DNA from: Actinomycetota bacterium
Lineage (GTDB): Bacteria; Actinomycetota; Acidimicrobiia; Acidimicrobiales; Iamiaceae
Assembly (NCBI GenBank): GCA_016185275.1
Contig: JACPNX010000032.1
Span: forward strand, 1-60,348
DNA length: 60,348 bases
Reading direction: 5' to 3'
Shown: piece by piece, positions 9,223 through 17,548 of the stretch
Position numbering within the stretch: position 1 is the first letter of the stretch
Layout of the letters: each line of letters opens with the position of its first letter
Position numbers and translations under genes: made by a program
Notes under the pieces: generated by a model
Seen by the model: the letters and a program-made list of their open reading frames with translations, nothing else
What the model was told of the DNA's origin: nothing
Databases searched by the model: none

Positions 9223-10242
9223 ATGACCGACCTGCTGCCACCGCCGACCACCACACCGAAGGACTGGGCCAGCGACCAGGAGCCGCGCTGGTGCCCGGGC
9301 TGCGGCGACTACTCGATCCTCAAGGCCGTCCAGACCATGATGCCCGGCCTCGGCGTGAGCCGGGAGGACACCGTGTTCGTATCCGGCATCGGCTGCGCCG
9401 CCCGGTTCCCGTACTACATGAACACCTACGGGATGCACACGATCCATGGTCGAGCCCCGGCCATCGCGACCGGCCTCGCGATGGCTCGGCCCGACCTCGA
9501 CGTCTGGGTCGTCACCGGGGACGGTGACGCGCTGTCCATCGGCGGCAACCACCTCATCCATGCGCTGCGCCGGAACATCGACATCACGATCGTGCTGTTC
9601 AACAACCAGATCTACGGGTTGACCAAAGGGCAGTACTCGCCGACGAGCGAGATCGGCAAGGTCACCAAGTCCACGCCGTTCGGCTCCCTTGACCACCCCT
9701 TCAACCCGGTGTCGTTGGCGCTCGGCGCCGAAGCGTCCTTCGTGGCCCGCACGCACGACATGGACCGCGCCCACATGGTCGAGACGCTCGAGCGCGCCCA
9801 CGCGCACCGGGGCGCGGCGTTCGTGGAGGTGTACCAGAACTGCAACGTGTTCAACGACGGCGCCTTCGAGGGCATCACCAGCCGCGCCAACCGGGACTCG
9901 ATGCTCATCCCCCTCGTCCACGGTGAGCCGATCCGCTTCGGTCCTGACAAGGAGAAGGGCGTCGTGCTCGACGGTCAGGGGCGGGCCCGCATCGTCGACG
10001 TCGCCGACGTGGGCCCGGACTCGGTGCTCGTGCACGACGAGGCGCGCGCCGAACCGGGGCTGGCGTTCATGCTGAGCCGCCTGTCGAGCGGTCCCCACGA
10101 GCCGACTCCCGTGGGCGTGTTCCGCGCCGTGGACCGACCGCACTACGGCAGCGAGACCAGCCGGCAGATCGAGGCCGCGGTGCAGCGGGGCGTCGGCGAC
10201 CTCAACGCGCTGCTCCACTCCCGCCCGACCTGGACCGTCTGA
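9223..10242 (+). CDS. korB: 2-oxoacid:ferredoxin oxidoreductase, beta subunit
   Basis: 339 residues, the thiamine-diphosphate subunit. Key segments are RWCPGCGDYSILKAVQ (about 23-38), VSGIGCAARFPYYMNTYG (about 50-67), the ThDP/Mg motif VVTGDGDALSIGGNHLIHAL (about 98-117) and LFNNQIYGLTKGQYSPTS (about 126-143). Cys-x2-Cys near the N-terminus is part of the conserved cluster/cofactor region of KorB proteins. Spacing of 2 nt to korA implies translational coupling and a heterodimeric complex in the cytoplasm. It ends convergently against the DUF1015 gene 51 bp away. Confidence 0.93.
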   Translation: MTDLLPPPTTTPKDWASDQEPRWCPGCGDYSILKAVQTMMPGLGVSREDTVFVSGIGCAARFPYYMNTYGMHTIHGRAPAIATGLAMARPDLDVWVVTGDGDALSIGGNHLIHALRRNIDITIVLFNNQIYGLTKGQYSPTSEIGKVTKSTPFGSLDHPFNPVSLALGAEASFVARTHDMDRAHMVETLERAHAHRGAAFVEVYQNCNVFNDGAFEGITSRANRDSMLIPLVHGEPIRFGPDKEKGVVLDGQGRARIVDVADVGPDSVLVHDEARAEPGLAFMLSRLSSGPHEPTPVGVFRAVDRPHYGSETSRQIEAAVQRGVGDLNALLHSRPTWTV

Positions 10243-10293
10243 GCGCATCCGGCGCGCGGACCGGCTGCCGGGCGGACCGGCTGCCAGAGGCCG

Positions 10294-11505
10294 TCACCGC
10301 AGCGATCGGAACACGATGCCGGTCTTCGGCTTCGGCGCGAAGAACGTCGTCTTGGGCGGCATCCGCTCGCCGGCATGGGCGTTGGCCTCGATCTGCGCGA
10401 CGGTCGCCGGTCGCAGCAGCACACCCGCGGCGGCACGGCCGTCGCGCAGAGCCCGCTGCACGAGCTCGACGCCGTGCTGGTACGCCACGTCCACGTCCTC
10501 CACGCCTTCCAGCGCGGCGGCGAGCCGGGCCGAGTCGAGGTCGGCCCGCCCCTCGAAGGCGCTCGGCCGAGGCCGCAGCAGCGTGGCGCTGCCGTCGCCG
10601 TGCACGAAGGCCAGGGCGCCGTCGTCGGCCATCCGGCGCAGCACCACACCGGCGGTGACGTCCCCCGCGGGCAGGCGCTCCAGAGCGTCGAAGTGCGTGG
10701 CGGTGAGCGCCTCCAGCAGACCGTCGCTCGCACCCGGCCCGCCGAGCAGCCGGTGGATCGGGCGGACCGTCAGCTGGTCCTCGACGAGCTCCACCACGAA
10801 GCACAGCGTCGACTCCGCGGGAGTGCCGTCGCCCTCGACGGCACGGCGTTCCTCGCGATAGGCGAGCGCGACCTCGTAGCGATGGTGCCCGTCGGCGATG
10901 ACGACCGGGCTCGCGGCGACCGCCTCCCGCACGGCGGCGACCCGCTCGGGATCGTCGACCCGCCAGACGGTGTGCGTCACCCCGTCGTCGTCCGCCCAGT
11001 CCCACAGCGGCGCCTCCGTGAGGGCCAGCAACTCGGTGAGGCCCTTCGTGAGGGACAGCCCCCAGACGGGCGACAGGTTCGCCTCGGTGGCTCGCGTCAG
11101 GTCGAGGCGGTCACTGCGCGCCTTGGGTGTCGTCTCCTCGTGGGGCAGGATGCCGCCCTCCCCGGGCCGCGACAGCGCGAGAGCGCCGAGCACGCCGACG
11201 GTCTCGACGGGCCGCCCGAGGTCGTCGGCGTAGGCCATCCGGTACACCGTGAACGACGCCCGGTCGTCGGCCACCAGCGTGCCCTCGGCCCGCCAGCCGG
11301 CGAAGGTGCGGGCCGCCATGGCGTACCGACCGGGGCCCGCCGACTCCAGAGGCACGTCGACGGCCACGACGTTGCGCGGGGAGCGCTCGAGCAGCGCAGC
11401 GACGTCGGCCTCGTCCAGCACGTCGTAGGGCGGCGCCGTCACGTCCGCCGGACGGAACCGGGCCGGGTCGTAGCGCAGGCCGGCGAAGGGCTCGAAGGCG
11501 GGCAC
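10294..11505 (-). CDS. DUF1015 family protein
   Basis: 403 residues. The start PAFEPFAGLRYDP, then PPYDVLDEADVAALLERSP and NVVAVDVPLE, are typical of the DUF1015 family, as are VLGALALS, ILPHEETTPKARSDRLDL, TEANLSPVWGL, VIADGHHRYEVALAY and the C-terminal MPPKTTFFAPKPKTGI. The family is widespread and often lies near serine or phosphoserine metabolism genes, but no biochemical role can be assigned here. The GTG at 11505 is chosen because family homology begins there; the open frame extends 85 codons upstream without similarity and would run into the divergent gene. Confidence 0.8.
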   Translation of the reverse strand: MPAFEPFAGLRYDPARFRPADVTAPPYDVLDEADVAALLERSPRNVVAVDVPLESAGPGRYAMAARTFAGWRAEGTLVADDRASFTVYRMAYADDLGRPVETVGVLGALALSRPGEGGILPHEETTPKARSDRLDLTRATEANLSPVWGLSLTKGLTELLALTEAPLWDWADDDGVTHTVWRVDDPERVAAVREAVAASPVVIADGHHRYEVALAYREERRAVEGDGTPAESTLCFVVELVEDQLTVRPIHRLLGGPGASDGLLEALTATHFDALERLPAGDVTAGVVLRRMADDGALAFVHGDGSATLLRPRPSAFEGRADLDSARLAAALEGVEDVDVAYQHGVELVQRALRDGRAAAGVLLRPATVAQIEANAHAGERMPPKTTFFAPKPKTGIVFRSLR

Positions 11506-11587
11506 AGCGCTCTTGCTAGCACCGCAGGATCGAGCGGTTCGCATGGGTCGGTTGGGTTCCGGGCGCGGCTGTGGGCGACCATGCGCC

Positions 11588-12343
11588 GTGCCCTGGGTGC
11601 TCGACCTCGACGGCGTGGTGTGGCTGGCGGACGAGCCGATCGCGGGCAGCGCCCAGGCGGTGGAGGCACTGCGCGGCCGCGGTGAGCGGGTCGTGTTCGT
11701 GACCAACAACAGCGCGGCGACGGTCGCCGAGCAGGAGGCGAAGCTGGCCGCGCACGGCATACCGGCCGCCGGCGACGTCGTGTCCTCCGCGGCCGTGACC
11801 GCCGGGCTGCTGCAACCGGGGGAGCGGGTGCTGGTGGCGGGCGGCGCAGGGCTCGTCGAGGCGGTGCACGCCCGGGGTTGTGAGGTCGTCGCCGGCGACG
11901 GGCGCGACCCGGGCGGGGTGGATGCCGTCGTGGTGGGCCTGCACCGTGACTTCGACTACGCCCGCCTCGAGAGGGCCTCGGCCGCCGTGCGCGCCGGAGC
12001 GCGCCTGCTGGCGAGCAACGACGACGCCACCTACCCGACGCCGCGCGGTCCAGTGCCGGGCGCTGGATCGATACTCGCGGCCGTGGAGCGGGCGTCGGGG
12101 GCGCGAGCGGTGGTCGCCGGCAAGCCGTACGCACCCATGGCCGAGCACCTGCGCGCCCGGCTCGGCCCGGACGGCACCGTGGTCGGCGACCGGCCCGACA
12201 CCGACGGGGCGCTAGCCCGGCGCATGGGCTGGCGCTTTGCGCTGGTGCTGTCCGGGGTGACGGCTGACGCGTCCCGGGCCGATCCCGCACCCGACGTCGT
12301 GGCGGGCGACCTGTCGTCGCTCGTGAGGGCCGAGCCGCGGTGA
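11588..12343 (+). CDS. HAD-IIA family phosphatase, probable glycerol-3-phosphate phosphatase
   Basis: 251 residues. HAD motif I is WVLDLDGVVW (about 3-12, nucleophile first Asp), motif II VFVTNNSAAT (about 39-48), motif III AGKPYAPM (Lys) and motif IV GDRPDTDGALARRMGW. The C2-type cap sits between motifs II and III, as in NagD-like enzymes. Its place between the TPR gene and tlyA matches mycobacterial Rv1692, shown in that lineage to be a D,L-glycerol 3-phosphate phosphatase; assigning the same substrate here is inference. The GTG at 11588 lies next to the first motif; no SD is visible and no box of the common type was found. Confidence 0.8.
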   Translation: MPWVLDLDGVVWLADEPIAGSAQAVEALRGRGERVVFVTNNSAATVAEQEAKLAAHGIPAAGDVVSSAAVTAGLLQPGERVLVAGGAGLVEAVHARGCEVVAGDGRDPGGVDAVVVGLHRDFDYARLERASAAVRAGARLLASNDDATYPTPRGPVPGAGSILAAVERASGARAVVAGKPYAPMAEHLRARLGPDGTVVGDRPDTDGALARRMGWRFALVLSGVTADASRADPAPDVVAGDLSSLVRAEPR

Positions 12344-12410
12344 GCACCGACGCGGCGCCGGCGCCGGGTCGCGCCAGCGCGAGCGATTGCTAACTTCTGC
12401 AAGCGCGGCG

Positions 12411-12416
12411 TACACT
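12411..12416 (+). promoter_or_regulatory. Leaderless-type promoter box for the phasin-like gene and downstream run
   Basis: TACACT (preceded by CG), 7 nt before the ATG at 12424, no SD. It probably drives the long run from here to the WecA-like gene, whose genes overlap or abut. Confidence 0.55.
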
Positions 12417-12423
12417 GGCCGGC

Positions 12424-12909
12424 ATGGCTCAGAACAACGTGCTCCGGCGCTACCTCGATGCGGGCATCGCCTTCACCCAGATGACGCAGTCCCGCGCGGA
12501 AGCGATCGTGCGGGATCTCGTGAAGCAAGGCGAGGTGCAGACCGAGCAGGCGCAGGCCGCGGTGGCCGAGCTCGTGGACCGCAGCCGTCAGAACACCGAG
12601 AAGCTGCTCGAGCAGGTCCGCAAGGAGGTCCGCGGCTCCGTCAAGAGCCTGGGACTCGCCACGCAGGCCGACATCGCCCGCATCGAGCGCAAGGTCGACG
12701 CACTGGGCGGTGGTACGTCGCGCAAGGCAGCAGGCACGACGAAGGCTGCGGGCACCAGGCGCACCAGCACCGCCAAGAAGGCGGCTCGTGCCTCGGGCGG
12801 CACGAAGCGCGCCACCGCGAAGAAGGCCTCGGGCGGCACGAAGCGCGCCACGGCGAAGAAGGCCTCGGGCGGCACCAAGCGCGCCACGGCGAAGAAGGCC
12901 GCCAGCTAG
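12424..12909 (+). CDS. Phasin-like coiled-coil protein with histone-H1-like Lys/Ala repeat tail
   Basis: 161 residues. Residues 1-95 form an amphipathic helical region (YLDAGIAFTQMTQSRAEAIV, ELVDRSRQNTEKLLEQVRKE, IARIERKVDAL) like phasin/PhaI- and PhaF-type proteins. The C-terminal 65 residues are Lys, Ala, Thr, Gly and Ser only, with three copies of ASGGTKRATAKK (12 residues). PhaF proteins of pseudomonads likewise join a phasin helix to an H1-like DNA-binding tail, so a role linking storage granules or membranes to DNA is possible. No PHA synthase is in the window. It corresponds in position to mycobacterial Rv1693. Confidence 0.7.
   Translation: MAQNNVLRRYLDAGIAFTQMTQSRAEAIVRDLVKQGEVQTEQAQAAVAELVDRSRQNTEKLLEQVRKEVRGSVKSLGLATQADIARIERKVDALGGGTSRKAAGTTKAAGTRRTSTAKKAARASGGTKRATAKKASGGTKRATAKKASGGTKRATAKKAAS
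12790..12897 (+). repeat. 36-bp (12-codon) tandem repeat inside the phasin-like gene
   Basis: Copies start at 12790, 12826 and 12862 and differ at only a few bases. They encode ASGGTKRATAKK. Near-identity at third positions indicates recent amplification. Confidence 0.9.
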
Positions 12910-12947
12910 GACCCGCGTACCGGTTCGCCCGGGAACGGGGAACGCCC

Positions 12948-13844
12948 ACGGCTCCCCGCCGGCCGCTCGACTCGGAGCTCGTCCGGCGCGGTCTGGTCGC
13001 CAGCCGGGACCAGGCCCGCGCCGCCATCGAGTCCGGCGCCGTGCTCGTCGCCGGCGCGCCGGCCACCAAGCCCGCCCACCTCGTCGACCCCGGCGAGCCG
13101 GTCGTGCTGGTCGTCGCGCCGCGCTTCGTCGGTCGGGGAGGGCACAAGCTGGAAGCCGCGCTCGACCGCTTCGGGATCGCCGTCGCCGGCACGGTCGCGC
13201 TCGACGTCGGCGCCTCGACCGGCGGGTTCACGGACTGCCTGCTGCAGCGGGGCGCAGCCCGGGTCGTCGCCGTGGACGTGGGCCGCAACCAGCTGCACGA
13301 GCGGCTCCGCGCCGACGCCCGTGTCGACTGCCGTGAGCAGACCGACGTGCGGGCACTGGATCCGGAGGGCGCCGGCGGCCCGTTCCCGCTCGTGGTCGCC
13401 GACCTCGCGTTCATCTCGCTCACGCGCGTGGTGCCGGCGCTCCTGCAGTCGGCGAGTCCGGGGGCCGACCTGGTGCTGCTCGTCAAGCCCCAGTTCGAAG
13501 CGGCCAAGGTCGAGGTCAGCCGCGGCCGCGGGGTGATCCGCGACCCGCAAGTCTGGCGCCGGGCCCTCCGCGACGTCGCTGGCGCGCTGAGCGACCACGG
13601 AGCCGCGATCATGGGGGCGATGGTGTCTCCCCTCCGAGGGGCCGACGGCAACGTCGAGTTCCTCGTCCACGCAGCCGCGCCGCCCGGCGCCAGGCCGCAT
13701 GCGCCGGTGGAGCCGGCCCGCCGGGCGCCGGCCCCGCCGGTCGATGCCGCGCTCGACCGCGTGGTGGACGACGCGATCGCGGCTGTTGCTGCGGCCACGG
13801 GTGAACGTGCCGAACCCGGGAACGGGGCAGTGCAGGCGCCGTGA
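12948..13844 (+). CDS. tlyA: TlyA family rRNA 2'-O-methyltransferase (start codon uncertain)
   Basis: About 298 residues. An N-terminal S4 RNA-binding domain (PLDSELVRRGLVASRDQARAAI, about 5-65; FVGRGGHKLEAALDRF) is followed by an FtsJ-like SAM methyltransferase (ALDVGASTGGFTDCLLQRGA, VVAVDVGRNQLH, VADLAFISLTRVVPAL, VLLVKPQFEA). TlyA methylates cytidines of 16S and 23S rRNA and affects capreomycin sensitivity in mycobacteria. No ATG, GTG or TTG occurs in frame between the upstream stop and the S4 domain. The ACG at 12948, 6 nt after GGGGA, is the best-placed candidate. A Pro/Ala-rich tail (about 255-298) is extra. The stop overlaps the nadK start (GTGA). Confidence 0.85.
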   Translation, partial: TAPRRPLDSELVRRGLVASRDQARAAIESGAVLVAGAPATKPAHLVDPGEPVVLVVAPRFVGRGGHKLEAALDRFGIAVAGTVALDVGASTGGFTDCLLQRGAARVVAVDVGRNQLHERLRADARVDCREQTDVRALDPEGAGGPFPLVVADLAFISLTRVVPALLQSASPGADLVLLVKPQFEAAKVEVSRGRGVIRDPQVWRRALRDVAGALSDHGAAIMGAMVSPLRGADGNVEFLVHAAAPPGARPHAPVEPARRAPAPPVDAALDRVVDDAIAAVAAATGERAEPGNGAVQAP

Positions 13845-14701
13845 GCTGCATCGGCTTCGTGGTCCACCACACCCGCGAGGAGGCCGGCGCGCTCGTGCGT
13901 GGCCTCGCGGTCGAGCTGGCCGCCGAAGGACACGAGGTGCGGTTGCCTCTCGACGACGCGGCCACCATCGGTCTCGACGGGCTCGGCACGGCGGACGCAG
14001 CGTTCCCTGACGGCCTCGACGTGGTCGTGAGCGTCGGGGGTGACGGCACCATGCTGCGCGCCGTCGACCTCGTCGCGGCCAAGGGCACGCCGGTGATCGG
14101 CGTCAACGTCGGTCAGCTCGGCTACCTCACCGAGGTGGAGCCCGAGGCGGCCGGCGCATCCATCCGCCGCTTCCTGGCCGGTGACCACGGCATCGACGAG
14201 CGCATGCTGCTGTCGGTCCGCGTCCAGCGCGCCGGGGAGCCGTCCGCCACGCCGGCGACGCTCGCCCTCAACGAGGCGGTGCTCGAAAAGACGCCCCTCG
14301 GCCACACCGTGCGCCTCGTCGTCGAGCTCGACGGCACCTTCTTCACGACGTACGCCGCCGACGGTCTCATCGTGGCCACCCCGACCGGTTCCACCGCGTA
14401 CGCGTTCTCGGCACGCGGTCCGATCGTGGCGCCGGGGCACCGCGCGCTCTTGCTGACCCCCGTCTCGCCGCACATGCTCTTCGACCGCACGCTCGTGCTC
14501 GAGCCCGCCACCGAGTTGCGCGTGACCGTCCAGGGCCACCGGCCCGCCACCCTCTCGGTCGACGGACGCAACCTCGGTGAGCTGCGCGAGGGCGATTCCC
14601 TGTCATGCTCGGCCGCGGACGTGAACGCCCGCATCGTGTGCTTCGCACGGCGCGACTTCCACCGGATCCTGAAGGCCAAGTTCGGGCTGGAGGACCGGTA
14701 G
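13841..14701 (+). CDS. nadK: NAD kinase
   Basis: 286 residues; phosphorylates NAD to NADP. The GGDGT motif is VVSVGGDGTMLRAVD (about 63-77) with the catalytic Asp. Further signatures are GVNVGQLGYLTEVE (about 87-100), ALNEAVLEK (NE/D motif, about 142-150), YAADGLIVATPTGSTAYAFS (about 169-188) and ILTP-like LLLTPVSPH. Length is normal for bacterial NadK. The GTG overlaps the tlyA stop by 4 nt, so translation is probably coupled, and recN follows with a 2-nt gap, as in mycobacteria. Confidence 0.95.
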   Translation: MSCIGFVVHHTREEAGALVRGLAVELAAEGHEVRLPLDDAATIGLDGLGTADAAFPDGLDVVVSVGGDGTMLRAVDLVAAKGTPVIGVNVGQLGYLTEVEPEAAGASIRRFLAGDHGIDERMLLSVRVQRAGEPSATPATLALNEAVLEKTPLGHTVRLVVELDGTFFTTYAADGLIVATPTGSTAYAFSARGPIVAPGHRALLLTPVSPHMLFDRTLVLEPATELRVTVQGHRPATLSVDGRNLGELREGDSLSCSAADVNARIVCFARRDFHRILKAKFGLEDR

Positions 14702-14703
14702 CG

Positions 14704-16380
14704 GTGCTGCTGGAGCTGGCGGTCGAAGGTCTCGGCGTGATCGACGCCACCCGGCTCGTGCTCGGGCCCGGGATGACGGCGCTGACCGGCGAGACGGGCG
14801 CCGGCAAGACCATGCTCGTCGAGGCCATCGAGCTGCTGGTCGGCGGGCGCGCGGAACCGCACCTCGTGCGGCCGGGCGCGCCAGAGGCCACGGTCGAGGG
14901 CCGCTTCGAGCTGGGCGGCGACGAGACCGTCCTCACCCGCGTGGTGCCGCGCGACGGTCGCTCCCGGGCCTACGTCGACGGCCGCATGGCGACGGCTGCG
15001 GCGCTCGCCGTGCACGGCCGGCGCCTCGTCGACCTGCACGGCCAGCACGACCACCAGTCGCTGCTGAGCGCCGCGGTGCAGCGCGAGGCCCTCGACCGCT
15101 TCGGCGGCATCGACCTGGAACCGCTGCACGAGGCGCGTCGCCGCCTCGCCGCCATCGAGCGCCGGTTGGCCGAGCTGGGCGGCGACGCCGGGGCCCGCGC
15201 CCGCGAAGCGGATCTGCTGCGCTTCCAGGCCGGCGAGCTGGCGGCCGCAGGGCTCGCGGATCCCGACGAGGACCGGCTCCTGTCCGAGCGTGAGGACGCG
15301 CTGGCCGACGCAGCCGCCCACCGGGAGGCGGCGCAGGCGGCGGCCGAGGCGCTGCTGGCGGACGGTGGCGCCCGCGACCTCGTCGCGGCGGCCATGGCGG
15401 CGTTGGCCGGTCGCGCGCCCTTCGCCCCCGAGGAGGCTCGTCTGCACGGTCTCGCCGCGGAGGTCGACGACGTGGCGGCCACGGTCCGGGACAAGGGGGA
15501 GGCCATCGAAGAGGACCCCGAGTCGCTGGCCGCCGTCCGGGCCCGCCGCCAGCTCCTCCACGACCTGGTCCGCAAGTACGGCACCGCCTCGGTCGACGGC
15601 GACGCCGCCGCGGCCGCCGAGATCGGAACCGGGACGCTGGCCGCCGTGCTGGCCTACGCCGACGCGGTCGGCAAGCGCCTGGAAGCGCTGGAGCGCCACG
15701 ACGAGCTGGCCGGCGCGCTCGAGCGCGACCGGACCGAGGCCCGGGCCCGGGTGGCGGCCGAGGCCGCCGCGGTGGCCCGCGCCCGGAGAGCGTGCGCCCC
15801 GCGGCTGGGCGAGGCGGTCGAGGCGCACCTGGTCGAGCTGGCGATGGCCCGCGCCAAGGTGGCCGTCGAGGTGGGCGGCGAGGACCCGGGCGACGCGGTG
15901 CGCTTCCTGCTGGCCGCCAACCCCGGGACGCCGGCGCTGCCGCTGGCCAAGGTCGCGTCCGGCGGCGAGCTCGCCCGCGCCATGCTGGCACTGCGCCTGG
16001 TGCTCACGGCTTCGCCGCCCACGCTGGTGTTCGACGAGGTCGACGCCGGCGTCGGCGGGGCGGCCGCGGTCGCCGTGGGCCGGGCGCTCGCCGCTCTCGC
16101 CACCGACCACCAGATCCTCGTCGTGACCCATCTCCCTCAGGTGGCCGCGTTCGCCGATGCGCACGTCGCCGTCACCAAGCTCCAGCAGCCGGGCGCCACG
16201 TCCGCGGCCGCGACCCTGCTCGACGACGACGGCCGCCTCGTGGAGCTGTCGCGCATGCTGTCCGGTCGGCCCGGGAGCACGATCGCCCACGACCACGCCG
16301 CCGAGCTGCTCGCGACCGCCGCCGGCGAACGGGGTCGCGGCAGGCGCCGCGAACCGGGCCGGACGGCGGGGGCGCGCTGA
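14704..16380 (+). CDS. recN: DNA repair protein RecN
   Basis: 558 residues, an SMC-like ATPase for double-strand break repair. Walker A is LTGETGAGKTMLVEAI (about 22-37). The central part is an Ala/Arg/Glu-rich coiled-coil region. The ABC signature is KVASGGELARAMLALRLVL and Walker B is PTLVFDEVDAGVGGAAAVAVG, with a following ILVVTHLPQVAAFAD switch His. Length fits the family. GTG at 14704 starts at the conserved LLELAVEGLGVID. Its stop overlaps the steA ATG (ATGA arrangement). Confidence 0.94.
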   Translation: MLLELAVEGLGVIDATRLVLGPGMTALTGETGAGKTMLVEAIELLVGGRAEPHLVRPGAPEATVEGRFELGGDETVLTRVVPRDGRSRAYVDGRMATAAALAVHGRRLVDLHGQHDHQSLLSAAVQREALDRFGGIDLEPLHEARRRLAAIERRLAELGGDAGARAREADLLRFQAGELAAAGLADPDEDRLLSEREDALADAAAHREAAQAAAEALLADGGARDLVAAAMAALAGRAPFAPEEARLHGLAAEVDDVAATVRDKGEAIEEDPESLAAVRARRQLLHDLVRKYGTASVDGDAAAAAEIGTGTLAAVLAYADAVGKRLEALERHDELAGALERDRTEARARVAAEAAAVARARRACAPRLGEAVEAHLVELAMARAKVAVEVGGEDPGDAVRFLLAANPGTPALPLAKVASGGELARAMLALRLVLTASPPTLVFDEVDAGVGGAAAVAVGRALAALATDHQILVVTHLPQVAAFADAHVAVTKLQQPGATSAAATLLDDDGRLVELSRMLSGRPGSTIAHDHAAELLATAAGERGRGRRREPGRTAGAR

Positions 16381-17522
16381 TGCCGCGCCGGCGGGTGGAC
16401 ACGGCCAAGTCGGTGGTGGTGGGGCCGGCCCGCGTCGACCGGCGCACCAAGGACCTGGCCAAGCGACTCCTCCCGGGCGAGATCGCCGTGATCGACCACC
16501 TCGACATCGACCGGGTGGCCGCCGATTCCCTGCTCGACGCCGGCGTCGGCGGGGTCGTCAACGCGGCGCGCTCGATCAGCGGTCGCTACCCGAACACCGG
16601 ACCCCTGCTGCTGGTCGAAGCCGGCGTCCCACTCGTCGATGACGTCGGCGCCGACGTCATGGAGCTCATCAAGGAAGGCGACGTCGTGCGCCTCGACGGC
16701 GAGCGTGTGTACGTCGACGGTGAGCTCACCGCCAAGGGCACCCGCCAGTCCGCGGCGGCCATCTCGGCGACCCTGACGTCGGCCCGCTCGGCGATGGGCG
16801 CCGAGCTCGAGCGGTTCGCCGAGAACACGCTGAGCTACATCCGGCGTGAGGGCCACCTGCTCGTGGACGAGCCGGACATCCCCGACGTGCCCGTCGACTT
16901 CCGGGGCCGGCACGTGCTCATCGTCGTGCGCGGCCTCGGCTACAAGGACGACCTCCAGCTGCTGCGCCGGAGCGGCTACGTCAACGAGCTCCGCCCGCTG
17001 CTCGTGGGTGTCGACGGCGGTGCCGACGCGCTGCTCGAGCTGGGGTTCAAACCCGACCTCGTGATCGGCGACATGGACTCGGTGAGCGAGCGGGCGCTGA
17101 CCTGCGGCGCCACGTTGGTGGTCCACGCCTACCCGGGGGGGCGCGCCCCGGGCGCGGCGCGGCTCGACGCACTGAGCCTCGCCTACACGTGCTTCGAGTC
17201 GCCGGGCACCAGCGAGGACATCGCGATGCTCATGGCCTACGAGCGGGGGGCGGACCTGATCGTCGCGGTCGGCACGCACAGCTCGATGGTCGAGTTCCTC
17301 GACAAGGGACGGGCCGGCATGGCCTCGACGTTCCTCGTGCGGATGAAGGTGGGGCCGATCCTCGTCGACGCCAAGGGTGTGAGCCGTCTCTACCAGCACC
17401 GGGTCCGCAAGCGCGACCTCCTGCTGCTGGTGGGTGCCGCGCTGTGCACGCTGGTGCTCATCTTCATCTTCAGCGAGCCCGTCCGAGCCCTGCTCCGGGG
17501 GCTCAGCCTCCCGTTCCGCTAA
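16380..17522 (+). CDS. steA: SteA-like cytokinetic ring protein (thiamin pyrophosphokinase-like)
   Basis: 380 residues. It resembles SteA of corynebacteria and mycobacterial Rv1697: an N-terminal region (LAKRLLPGEIAVIDHLDIDR) and a TPK-like catalytic-fold segment (VGVDGGADALLELGFKPDLV followed by IGDMDSVSERAL, about 208-240). One C-terminal membrane helix (LLLLVGAALCTLVLIFIFS, about 345-365) is followed by a short basic tail. In corynebacteria SteA and SteB act together at the divisome and influence peptidoglycan hydrolase activity. The next gene is the SteB-type protein, supporting the same pairing here. The TPK-like fold keeps GDMDS, but thiamin kinase activity is not expected. Confidence 0.85.
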   Translation: MPRRRVDTAKSVVVGPARVDRRTKDLAKRLLPGEIAVIDHLDIDRVAADSLLDAGVGGVVNAARSISGRYPNTGPLLLVEAGVPLVDDVGADVMELIKEGDVVRLDGERVYVDGELTAKGTRQSAAAISATLTSARSAMGAELERFAENTLSYIRREGHLLVDEPDIPDVPVDFRGRHVLIVVRGLGYKDDLQLLRRSGYVNELRPLLVGVDGGADALLELGFKPDLVIGDMDSVSERALTCGATLVVHAYPGGRAPGAARLDALSLAYTCFESPGTSEDIAMLMAYERGADLIVAVGTHSSMVEFLDKGRAGMASTFLVRMKVGPILVDAKGVSRLYQHRVRKRDLLLLVGAALCTLVLIFIFSEPVRALLRGLSLPFR

Positions 17523-17548
17523 CCCGCCGCCCACGGATCGCGCCACCC

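Noticed and set aside
12387..13844. Single 485-codon fusion of the phasin-like region with TlyA
   Set aside because: The upstream part is out of frame with the convincing phasin-like protein, so it is chance openness, although the missing tlyA start is reported as a finding.
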